This document shows, piece by piece, positions 1 to 5,373 of a stretch of DNA of 5,570 nucleotides. Position 1 is the first letter of the stretch; each line of letters starts with the position of its first letter. Below the pieces are notes generated by a model. That model saw nothing but the letters and a program-made list of their open reading frames with translations, searched no databases and had not been told where the DNA came from. Source of the stretch: Boseongicola sp. (GTDB taxonomy: Bacteria > Pseudomonadota > Alphaproteobacteria > Rhodobacterales > Rhodobacteraceae); contig JABDPD010000098.1 of the NCBI GenBank assembly GCA_013042895.1, positions 1 to 5,570 on the forward strand. The letters are read 5' to 3'. A program made the position numbers and the translations under genes.

Positions 1-207
1 TATTTCTCGGCCGGGGGCGACATGGATATGTGTATCGCGCTGCGCACGGCGGTTTTAAAGGATGAGACCCTTTATGTGCAGGCCGGGGGCGGCGTGGTTT
101 GGGACAGCGATCCTGAAGCCGAGTATGAAGAGACCGTCAACAAGAGCCGGGCTATACGCAAGGCTGCGGAAGATGCCGGACGGTTTGAGCGTGGTGGGAA
201 CCGGTAG
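1..207 (+). CDS. trpE: Anthranilate synthase component I, C-terminal part (partial gene)
   Basis: This is the 3' end of trpE; the gene enters from the left edge in frame 1, and 68 codons plus a TAG stop are visible. TrpE converts chorismate to anthranilate in the cytoplasm, using ammonia supplied by the TrpG glutaminase, as the first step of tryptophan synthesis. The visible part is the end of the chorismate-binding domain. It contains YFSAGGDMDMCIALRT, then YVQAGGGVVWDSDPEAEY, then EETVNKSRA. The acidic residues of the DSDPEAEYEE block belong to the region that holds the magnesium ion in this family. The usual QAGAG motif reads QAGGG here, a mild change that I do not consider inactivating. 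Other chorismate-binding enzymes (PabB, isochorismate synthase) share the fold, but the DMD.CIALRT and SDPEAEYEETVNK pattern fits TrpE best. No trpG follows in the window. Confidence 0.93.
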   Translation, partial: YFSAGGDMDMCIALRTAVLKDETLYVQAGGGVVWDSDPEAEYEETVNKSRAIRKAAEDAGRFERGGNR

Positions 208-217
208 AACTCCATTG

Positions 218-237
218 CGATTGCAGCCAATCGGTTT
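218..237 (+). terminator. Weak hairpin after trpE, possible terminator
   Basis: CGATTG (218-223) and CAATCG (228-233) form a perfect 6-bp stem with the loop CAGC, 11 bases after the trpE stop. It is followed by GTTTGGGTATTT, which is only moderately T-rich. The stem is short and half AT, so this is at best a weak intrinsic terminator. Read-through into the next gene on the same strand is quite possible. Confidence 0.3.
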
Positions 238-310
238 GGGTATTTAAGCCAGAAAGAAGAGCATGCGCAGCGCTGGTTAGTCAGGCGTTGACCTTGAGTG
301 TTTGTGGTGC

Positions 311-1096
311 ATGTCATTGGGTATGAGCATTGATTTGAGATGTCTGGCGCTTGCTTTGGTGAGCACAGCGGCTCCGGCGGCGGCGTTGGACCTGCAAATG
401 ACGGGGAGTTACAGTCTCAATCGCCCAGCAAGTCTGGAATATGACCCTGCATTTTGTGGGCTGTGGATCGCCAATGAGGGACCGGAAGCGATCTTGGTCA
501 CTTTGGATGGCCTAGAGCTAAGACGGATTAGTTCGGATTTGTTTCGCATCAAGGCGATTGCTCTGGAGGGCAACGATTTGATCGTCGCCGATGGCGGCGG
601 AAAATTTCAGCGGCTCTCGAAGAGCGGCGAGGTTCTGGGGGCTCCGTTTCGTATTGAGGACGGCTGGGCGGATACCGAAGGCATGGTGGTGGACGATGCA
701 GGCGTGATTATCACGGTCGAGGATGATCCGGAGTTTCTAACTTGGATGGCGCCCGATGGTGAGATTCTCCGGCGGATCAACACCATGACGCTTGAGCCTC
801 CGTTAAGCGAGGCGCAAGGGATCGCGCGGGATCCGCGGACGGGGCATTTGTTGATCGTCGATGATTTTGAGGGATCGAATAGCCTTTATGAGTTTGATGG
901 TGAGGGCAAACTCCTCAACACCGCGTCTTTACTTGATTACGGTATCGACCCCGAGGGAATTGCAATCAGGCCGGGGTCGAATGAGCTATTCATCGCTTTT
1001 GATCAGGGCGCGTCGATTGCGAGCTTCACTTATACACCCACGCTGCCCGACGGCGCAGACCGGCTGCGCCCGGGCGCGGATTGCATGATGTTTTGA
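311..1096 (+). CDS. Secreted beta-propeller-like protein (SdiA-regulated / NHL-like), function unknown
   Basis: About 261 residues, exported. The N-terminus MSLGMSIDLR is followed by a hydrophobic stretch (CLALALVSTAAPAAA, residues 11-25) ending in an Ala-rich signal-peptidase-I-like site before LDLQ. The mature part repeats a pattern of small beta-strand units with Asp/Gly turns: DTEGMVVDDAG (121-131), EAQGIARDPRTG (167-178) and DPEGIAIRPGSN (213-224), each followed by a strand such as VIITVEDD, LLIVDDF or LFIAFDQ. This periodicity suggests a 5-6-bladed propeller like the SdiA-regulated (YjiK), phytase-like or NHL proteins. I see no catalytic signature and assign no reaction. The start is uncertain: in-frame TTG at 302, ATG at 311 and ATG at 323 all keep the signal peptide, and none has a strong Shine-Dalgarno. 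I chose 311 because TTGAG lies 12 bases upstream. It follows trpE on the same strand after about 100 bases. Confidence 0.7.
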   Translation: MSLGMSIDLRCLALALVSTAAPAAALDLQMTGSYSLNRPASLEYDPAFCGLWIANEGPEAILVTLDGLELRRISSDLFRIKAIALEGNDLIVADGGGKFQRLSKSGEVLGAPFRIEDGWADTEGMVVDDAGVIITVEDDPEFLTWMAPDGEILRRINTMTLEPPLSEAQGIARDPRTGHLLIVDDFEGSNSLYEFDGEGKLLNTASLLDYGIDPEGIAIRPGSNELFIAFDQGASIASFTYTPTLPDGADRLRPGADCMMF

Positions 1097-1099
1097 CCT

Positions 1100-1879
1100 T
1101 CAGCTTTGCGCTATGATCTCTAACTGATGAGCCGCTTTTTGAACACGCGGCAGGTTGTCGATTAACTCGTCGATGCCAAGGCGCTGCACGGGTGCGTGGA
1201 TCGCAATGGCAGTCAGAAAGCGCTTTTGGTTGTCGCGGATCGGTGCGGCCACGGCGGCCATGCCGTCCATGAATTCCTCATTATCTGTCGAATAGCCGCG
1301 CGCACGGATCTCGGCGAGTTCTTTCAGCAATGCGTCGGGCGATGTGAACGTGCGGTCTGTGAAGCGTTCAAAGTCGAGCCCTCCCAAAAGGCGTTCGAGT
1401 TTGTCGCTACGCAATGAGGACAGGTAAAGTTTGCCGCTGGCCGTGCAATGGAACGGCACATGTGTCCCGACCGGCAATTGGATGCGCAGGGGCCACTTGG
1501 TCTCCACGCGGTCGAGATAGACCATGCCGTCACGCTCAGGCGCTGCGAGGTTGCAGGTTTCGCCAACGTCTTCAGCAAGCCCGCGCATGATCATCAGACG
1601 CTCAGTGCGTACGCGCTGTGAAGACATGGTGTTGGCCGCTATGGTTCGCAGCCGTTGGCCAGGACCGTAGGAACGCCCATCTACGTCGCGTTGGAGATAA
1701 CCCTCACCTTCTGCGGTTGTGAGAAGGCGGTGGACTGTCGCTTTAGGCAAATTCAGGGCCTCGGAAAGGGCGGCCGGCGATACCGGCACGCCCTTCTTTG
1801 CAACCTCCTCGATCAACATAAGGAGCCGGAGGTTTGTCGGTATCTGTCCCTTTTCTTTGGTCAGATGGTCGTCCGGCAT
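1100..1879 (-). CDS. IclR-family transcriptional regulator
   Basis: 259 residues, a normal length for the IclR family (about 250-270). Residues 15-77 form the winged helix-turn-helix: the helices run through SPAALSEALNLPKATVHRLL (34-53), and the wing is around YLQRDVDGRSYGPG. Residues about 90-255 are the effector-binding domain. Its family landmarks are visible: VYLDRVET (120-127), LPVGTHVPFHCTASGKLYLS (135-154) and RGYSTDNEEFMDGMAAVAAP (194-213). IclR proteins bind operator palindromes as dimers or tetramers and respond to small catabolic metabolites. The gene lies 11 bases after the dctM stop on the same strand, so it is probably the last gene of the transporter operon. The likely target is the divergent promoter at 5265-5373, which would make it autoregulatory; this is inferred from position only. 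The start is supported by GAGAGG 5 bases upstream. The effector is unknown. Confidence 0.92.
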   Translation of the reverse strand: MPDDHLTKEKGQIPTNLRLLMLIEEVAKKGVPVSPAALSEALNLPKATVHRLLTTAEGEGYLQRDVDGRSYGPGQRLRTIAANTMSSQRVRTERLMIMRGLAEDVGETCNLAAPERDGMVYLDRVETKWPLRIQLPVGTHVPFHCTASGKLYLSSLRSDKLERLLGGLDFERFTDRTFTSPDALLKELAEIRARGYSTDNEEFMDGMAAVAAPIRDNQKRFLTAIAIHAPVQRLGIDELIDNLPRVQKAAHQLEIIAQS

Positions 1880-1884
1880 TTGGT

Positions 1885-1890
1885 CCTCTC
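1885..1890 (-). promoter_or_regulatory. Ribosome-binding site of the iclR-type gene
   Basis: On the - strand GAGAGG stands 5 bases before the ATG at 1879 and lies inside the 11-base gap after the dctM stop. Ribosomes ending dctM would stop next to this site, so translation of the regulator may be coupled to that of the permease. Confidence 0.65.
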
Positions 1891-3249
1891 TTAGCGGTTT
1901 GGCAGCAGTGCCAGCGCCAGTTCAGGGGTCAGGGCCACAAGGATCCAGACCGCAAGCAACGAAACAAGATACATTGTCGAGTATCTCAGAAGCCTGAAGT
2001 ATGGCACGCCCGTCACACCTGATGCCACGTAGAGGTTGAGGCCATATGGCGGTGTGATGAAGCCAATCGACGCGCCCACAAGGAAGATCACTGAGAAGTG
2101 GACGGGATCAACACCAACGCTGGCCGCGATAGGCGCGAGGATAGGTGCCAGGATAATCGTTACTGGCAGGGATTCCAAAATCATGCCAGCAACAAAGACC
2201 ATTGCCATCGCTGTAAACAGAACGGGATAGTATCCGCCCATGCCGGTCACGAAGCTGCCAATCACTTCCTGCGCACCAAGGAGGGACAGGATTTGCTGCA
2301 TCACAACTGAGACCGCAATTAGCGGAGCCAGGATGCCCGAGATCTGGGCCGAACGCACAACGATCGAAGGGATTTCTGTGAGAGTGAAACCTTCGACAAC
2401 AACCATAGAAGAGATCGACTTCTCCTCGATGGGCGTATCCGCATCCATACCCATGATCTTGTTGGCAGGATAGCTCAGCATCGCGACGATGATACAGAAA
2501 CCAACGGTTACGCCAGCTGCCTCCGTCGGTGAGAATTTCCCGGTATAGATCCCCCAGAGCACAAGGCCGATAGCAAAGAAGCCGAGCCATGCGCCGATGC
2601 CGGTTTTGATCACGCGACTGATTGACAGCTTAATGATATAACCCCAGCCGTTGATTGTGCAGACGATGAAACAGGCAACCATCATCGCGAGAACCATCAA
2701 CGCTCCAGGAATAATTCCTGCGATGAACAAGTCCGAAATCGGCAAGTTCATCAGGAAGCCGTAAACGATGAAGATAATCGACGGCGGAATAATGATACCA
2801 ACTGTACCGCCCGCGGCGGCCGTGGCCGCCGAGAAGCGCTCGTCATAGCCGCCCTTTACCATTTCAGGGTGAAGCATGGAGCCGATAGTTGCCGTCGTCG
2901 CAGAGTTTGAGCCTGAGATTGCAGCGAAGAGTCCACAGGCGCCAATTGCGGCCATAGCAAGTCCGCCTCGGATCCAACCAAGGCATGCATAAGCAAAGTC
3001 TGATAATCGTTTAGCAATGCCCGACTTGTTGATAAGGTCTCCAGTCAGAATGAAGAGAGGCATCGCTAGAAGCGCGAACCCATCCTTGAAGACATTCAGC
3101 ATTTCTGAGCCCGTGTTATCAAGCGTCAGGTCAAGGACGAAGCTACAACCCACAACCCAAAAGAAGATGATGAGCAAGACAGGCGTTCCCATCATGAACA
3201 GGAATGTCACGAACAAGGAGATGGCAGTGATCATAAATGGATCAGACAT
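1891..3249 (-). CDS. dctM: TRAP transporter large permease subunit (DctM type)
   Basis: 452 residues, slightly long for DctM (about 425-450). This is the inner-membrane subunit that carries the solute across using an ion (usually sodium) gradient. Family motifs are clear and in order: LFILTGDLINKSGIAKRLSD (65-84), ISGSNSATTATIGSMLHPEM (111-130), GGTVGIIIPPSIIFIVYG (147-164), SPTEAAG (240-246), GMILESLPVTIILAPILAPI (355-374) and GASIGFITPPYGLNLYVASG (392-411). The two helix-hairpin-like GxxxPP / TPPYGLN blocks are the transport core. Hydrophobic segments cover most of the chain. A polar loop at about 264-297 (DADTPIEEKS and following) separates the two halves. The style resembles the mannitol/chloroaromatic branch of TRAP permeases, but that is from memory. 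The start ATG overlaps the dctQ stop as TAATG, and its Shine-Dalgarno is the G-rich end of dctQ. It works with the DctQ and DctP proteins encoded upstream. Confidence 0.95.
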   Translation of the reverse strand: MSDPFMITAISLFVTFLFMMGTPVLLIIFFWVVGCSFVLDLTLDNTGSEMLNVFKDGFALLAMPLFILTGDLINKSGIAKRLSDFAYACLGWIRGGLAMAAIGACGLFAAISGSNSATTATIGSMLHPEMVKGGYDERFSAATAAAGGTVGIIIPPSIIFIVYGFLMNLPISDLFIAGIIPGALMVLAMMVACFIVCTINGWGYIIKLSISRVIKTGIGAWLGFFAIGLVLWGIYTGKFSPTEAAGVTVGFCIIVAMLSYPANKIMGMDADTPIEEKSISSMVVVEGFTLTEIPSIVVRSAQISGILAPLIAVSVVMQQILSLLGAQEVIGSFVTGMGGYYPVLFTAMAMVFVAGMILESLPVTIILAPILAPIAASVGVDPVHFSVIFLVGASIGFITPPYGLNLYVASGVTGVPYFRLLRYSTMYLVSLLAVWILVALTPELALALLPNR

Positions 3250-3920
3250 TATGTATCCCCCCCGATTACAGCTTGTTTGATCATTGGCTCGCCGTTTCGA
3301 TAATTCTCAAAATCCTCGAAAGCGTTGCCGACCACGCGACCGGCAAGCATCACAAAGCAAATCGGCATCGTGATAATGAACCACCAGCGCATGACGTCGT
3401 CGGTGCCAAGCACGATGGCGAAGTTATCGTATGTATTGACTGTGACGCGTGCGGTTGTCGTGACAACGATAATCGCAAAGATCATCCACAGAACATTGTC
3501 GAGCGTCAGAAAAATCAGTTGATTCCGCCGGCTCATTTTGGTGCGGAACTCCGAGAAGCTCAGGTGCGTGCGTAACTTGACGTTAAAGGAACACCCGTAC
3601 CACGCCATGATCATGAACAAGAGCGGTGGAATTGTCGTTGACCAGGGCACCTGTGATGAAAAAACGAAACGCTGGATCACTCCAACGAAAATAATGGCGG
3701 CCATAATGATGTAGGTATAAACCACAATCGTCTTCTCCAGATTGCGGTCAATCCAGGGAACTGCCTTATAGATATAGTGAACAAGCAACGCGCCGATCAC
3801 GGTTAGCGGCCCAAACAAATACCAGGCTGCATCTGAGCGATATGCCTGAACAACTTTGAAATTAATGTCGCCACTCAACGTCGCTGTGACGATGGTGCTC
3901 ATGTCTGACAAGATAGACAT
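3249..3920 (-). CDS. dctQ: TRAP transporter small permease subunit (DctQ type), with N-terminal extension
   Basis: 223 residues, against a usual 160-190 for DctQ. It is the membrane partner that stabilises DctM and helps dock the binding protein. Hydrophobic segments are at about 31-53 (AWYLFGPLTVIGALLVHYIY), 63-85, 95-113, 134-158 and 177-197. The last four match the standard four-helix DctQ core: GVIQRFVF closes the first core helix, and VPWSTTIPPLLFMIMAWYG replaces the usual PWSEE-type helix start; the acidic residues normally following PWS are absent. The first segment and about 60 N-terminal residues are extra. The ATG at 3920 is preceded by GGGAGGG with 7-base spacing, which favours it over the in-frame ATG at 3902. 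The sequence is divergent from textbook DctQ, so the identification leans partly on its position between dctP and dctM. The last codons contain a run of seven G. Confidence 0.9.
   Translation of the reverse strand: MSILSDMSTIVTATLSGDINFKVVQAYRSDAAWYLFGPLTVIGALLVHYIYKAVPWIDRNLEKTIVVYTYIIMAAIIFVGVIQRFVFSSQVPWSTTIPPLLFMIMAWYGCSFNVKLRTHLSFSEFRTKMSRRNQLIFLTLDNVLWMIFAIIVVTTTARVTVNTYDNFAIVLGTDDVMRWWFIITMPICFVMLAGRVVGNAFEDFENYRNGEPMIKQAVIGGDT
3257..3263 (-). promoter_or_regulatory. G7 tract acting as Shine-Dalgarno of dctM
   Basis: Seven consecutive G on the - strand (followed by ATACATA and the dctM ATG) lie inside the codons for the last glycines of DctQ. They are the only purine-rich sequence at the right distance to serve as the dctM ribosome-binding site. 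Together with the TAATG stop/start overlap this points to translational coupling of dctQ and dctM. Confidence 0.55.
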
Positions 3921-3927
3921 CCGACAG

Positions 3928-3934
3928 CCCTCCC
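3928..3934 (-). promoter_or_regulatory. Ribosome-binding site of dctQ
   Basis: GGGAGGG on the - strand, 7 bases before the ATG at 3920. It is strong and decides the start, since the alternative ATG at 3902 has no such site. Confidence 0.6.
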
Positions 3935-3958
3935 TTTGATCCGTGTTTTGCCATTGCG

Positions 3959-3972
3959 GCGCATTATTGCGC
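3959..3972 (-). other. Small inverted repeat in the dctP-dctQ gap
   Basis: GCGCA and TGCGC form a perfect 5-bp stem with a 4-base loop, lying between the larger hairpin and the dctQ ribosome-binding site. It may be a second RNA stem in the leader of the dctQM part of the transcript; it is short enough to be chance. Confidence 0.3.
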
Positions 3973-3983
3973 TCTAGACAAAT

Positions 3984-4013
3984 GAACCGGCCCCAAAAAA
4001 AAGGAGCCGGTTC
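3984..4013 (-). other. Strong intergenic stem-loop between dctP and dctQ
   Basis: GAACCGGC (3984-3991) pairs perfectly with GCCGGTTC (4006-4013). After one mismatch, two more C-G pairs close a loop of eight identical bases (A8 on +, U8 in the - strand mRNA). On the transcript it begins 18 bases after the dctP stop. No U-run follows the stem on the - strand, so it does not look like a complete intrinsic terminator. The likely role is protection of the 3' end of dctP mRNA or partial termination, giving more binding protein than permease. That pattern is well known for operons encoding periplasmic binding proteins. Confidence 0.6.
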
Positions 4014-4031
4014 TTTTAGCTTAGCCGTGGA

Positions 4032-5264
4032 TCAAGCTTTCCACCAGCGGCGTGGTTCAACGTTTTCAGGCAGTGTGTCGGCAGGAATTGTGCGAACTTC
4101 GTCGTAGATTTCCTGATACGTGTCGAGGCCACCGGCCCAACCGTTGATGCGCTCACGCCACTGCTCCCAAAGCTGAGGCTGGAACTCTGGCGAGCACATC
4201 TCTTCGGCTTTGCGGATTTCTGCGTCGGACAGGAATGCGTTGCGCACGTTGTTTTGCGCAAAGATCGTGCCAGGCAGTTGTGGGTCGGAAAGACCAACAG
4301 TCTTCACGAGAGCTGCTTCGTTTGCAGCCTGAACATGCGTCTGCGCCCAATAGGACGATTCCATCACAGCGTCCTGCAAATCGCCACCGAGGCTGTCGAA
4401 AACAGACGCGGACATGGCGGTGTGCTCTGTGCCACAGAAGAAGTTCAGGTGAACCGACTGCGAAACAACAGGCGACATGTTGGCGTAAGCCACAGCAGAT
4501 GCCCAAGTCTCAGCACCATCGATGAGGCCCTGCTTCAGACCGTCGAGGGTTTCTTCCCATGCAACCGGAACAGGGTTCAGGTTCAGGGCAGTCATAGCGA
4601 TGCGGCCAAGCTGCGTACCCGTCACGCGGTTTTTTGTGCCGAAGAGTTGCTCAACAGACGTTACCGTAGGCTTATCTTGCCAGGCGAGACCCAACTGGAT
4701 GCCGCGAAGTTCGGCGTGGCTGAAGAGGAACTTCAGGCCATGGCGACGCTCGTATGGTTCACGAAGCAGACGATCAGACGCTGGCGAATACAGGAAGTGG
4801 TACTGGTCAGCGCGGTTACGGAACATGTATGCATAGTCGAGAACGTTCAGATACGGAGCACCGCCTGCAGAGTTCTGTGTAGACGCCGAATAGATGTCCG
4901 TGATGCCCTGCTGTGTCTTCTCAACGCAGGAAACCTGACCACAAATCTGGTTGTTGCCGATGAAGTCGACGCGAATTTCGCCGTCTGTCCGTGATTCGAG
5001 ATCACGCGCAAATTCCAGTGCGCCAGCACGCTCAATCAGAAGGTTTTGCGGGTTAAAACCAGCGGCACCAAATGTCAGAGTGTGTTTCGCTTCTTTGGCA
5101 AAGCGTTTCTCGTAGGTTGATTCCGCCGCTTTGGCGAGATTTGCGGTCGTCATTGCGCCACCGAAAGTACCGGCCGCGAGCAGGGTCGAGCTCATCCCGT
5201 AAGTCCCTGCAATCCTAAAGAAATCTCGGCGTGAGACCCCCTTAATGCGATCATAAACTCCCAT
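4032..5264 (-). CDS. dctP: TRAP transporter solute-binding protein, Tat-exported (DctP type)
   Basis: 410 residues, longer than the common 320-340 of DctP proteins and closer to the larger mannitol/chloroaromatic and keto-acid (TakP/FcbT1-like) branch. The N-terminus has a twin-arginine signal: SRRDFFRIAG (11-20), then a weakly hydrophobic stretch, ending near LAKAAES (43-49). The folded protein therefore leaves by the Tat system and works in the periplasm, delivering solute to DctQM. Binding-protein features include TLTFGAAGFNPQN (62-74), then GTKNRVTGTQLGR (209-221), in which Arg213 fits the family arginine that grips a substrate carboxylate. Next comes LDGLKQGLIDGAETWASA (240-257), the usual ligand/metal-site region. 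Four cysteines (108, 113, 277, 357) could form two disulfides. GGGAGG 5 bases before the start supports ATG 5264. It is the first gene of the - strand operon. The substrate is not determinable from sequence alone. Confidence 0.93.
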   Translation of the reverse strand: MGVYDRIKGVSRRDFFRIAGTYGMSSTLLAAGTFGGAMTTANLAKAAESTYEKRFAKEAKHTLTFGAAGFNPQNLLIERAGALEFARDLESRTDGEIRVDFIGNNQICGQVSCVEKTQQGITDIYSASTQNSAGGAPYLNVLDYAYMFRNRADQYHFLYSPASDRLLREPYERRHGLKFLFSHAELRGIQLGLAWQDKPTVTSVEQLFGTKNRVTGTQLGRIAMTALNLNPVPVAWEETLDGLKQGLIDGAETWASAVAYANMSPVVSQSVHLNFFCGTEHTAMSASVFDSLGGDLQDAVMESSYWAQTHVQAANEAALVKTVGLSDPQLPGTIFAQNNVRNAFLSDAEIRKAEEMCSPEFQPQLWEQWRERINGWAGGLDTYQEIYDEVRTIPADTLPENVEPRRWWKA

Positions 5265-5270
5265 AGTCTT

Positions 5271-5276
5271 CCTCCC
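5271..5276 (-). promoter_or_regulatory. Ribosome-binding site of dctP
   Basis: GGGAGG on the - strand, followed by AAGACT and the ATG at 5264. It is close to a full Shine-Dalgarno, consistent with high expression of the binding protein. Confidence 0.65.
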
Positions 5277-5279
5277 GTT

Positions 5280-5308
5280 TTGAAAATTATTGAGACGTTT
5301 CTTATCAA
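5280..5308 (+). promoter_or_regulatory. Candidate sigma-70-type promoter for the GMC oxidoreductase gene
   Basis: TTGAAA (5280-5285, five of six matches to TTGACA), a 17-base spacer and TATCAA (5303-5308, four of six matches to TATAAT). Transcription would begin near 5315, leaving a leader of about 59 bases. The AT-rich setting makes chance matches likely, so this is only a candidate. I found no equally good promoter for dctP on the - strand; TTGAAA at 5352-5347 is a possible -35 with a poor -10. Confidence 0.4.
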
Positions 5309-5330
5309 AAAAGTGTAGAATGGTAATTCT
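5292..5330. promoter_or_regulatory. Two palindromes in the divergent promoter, possible IclR operator region
   Basis: GAGACGTTTC (5292-5301) is a 10-base palindrome with one mismatched pair and sits in the spacer of the candidate + strand promoter. AGAAT-GGTA-ATTCT (5317-5330) is a perfect 5-bp inverted repeat just past the predicted start of transcription. Both places suit a repressor or activator acting on the two divergent genes, and the IclR-family gene in the same cluster is the obvious candidate. The link is inferred from position, as IclR-family sites vary widely between members. The rest of the 109-base gap (5265-5373) is AT-rich with no further structure I can support. Confidence 0.35.
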
Positions 5331-5360
5331 GATCTGTATAGTGTTTTTTCAACAAAAATG

Positions 5361-5367
5361 AGGGGAA
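5361..5367 (+). promoter_or_regulatory. Ribosome-binding site of the GMC oxidoreductase gene
   Basis: AGGGGAA on the + strand, with its AGGGG core 8 bases before the GTG at 5374. It supports the GTG start. An in-frame TGA at 5359-5361 excludes any start further upstream, and the nearby ATG at 5358 is out of frame. Confidence 0.6.
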
Positions 5368-5373
5368 TCGCCT

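Noticed and set aside
72..317. Open frame of 81 codons on the - strand over the trpE end
   Set aside because: It mostly lies antisense to the confident trpE reading frame and shows no ribosome-binding site or family motif.
2108..2590. Open frame of 160 codons on the - strand inside dctM
   Set aside because: It is an alternative frame of dctM with Cys/Arg/Trp-rich, low-plausibility protein; dctM itself has family motifs on both sides and is intact, so no frameshift needs explaining.
3984..4018. The dctP-dctQ stem-loop as a + strand intrinsic terminator (followed by TTTTAG)
   Set aside because: No + strand gene ends nearby, and both flanking genes are on the - strand, where the stem lacks a following U-run.
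4254..4994. Open frame of 246 codons on the + strand, antisense to dctP
   Set aside because: Its translation is Arg/Cys-rich with no recognisable motif, and it lies wholly inside the well-supported dctP gene. It is a shadow of the opposite-strand codon pattern.
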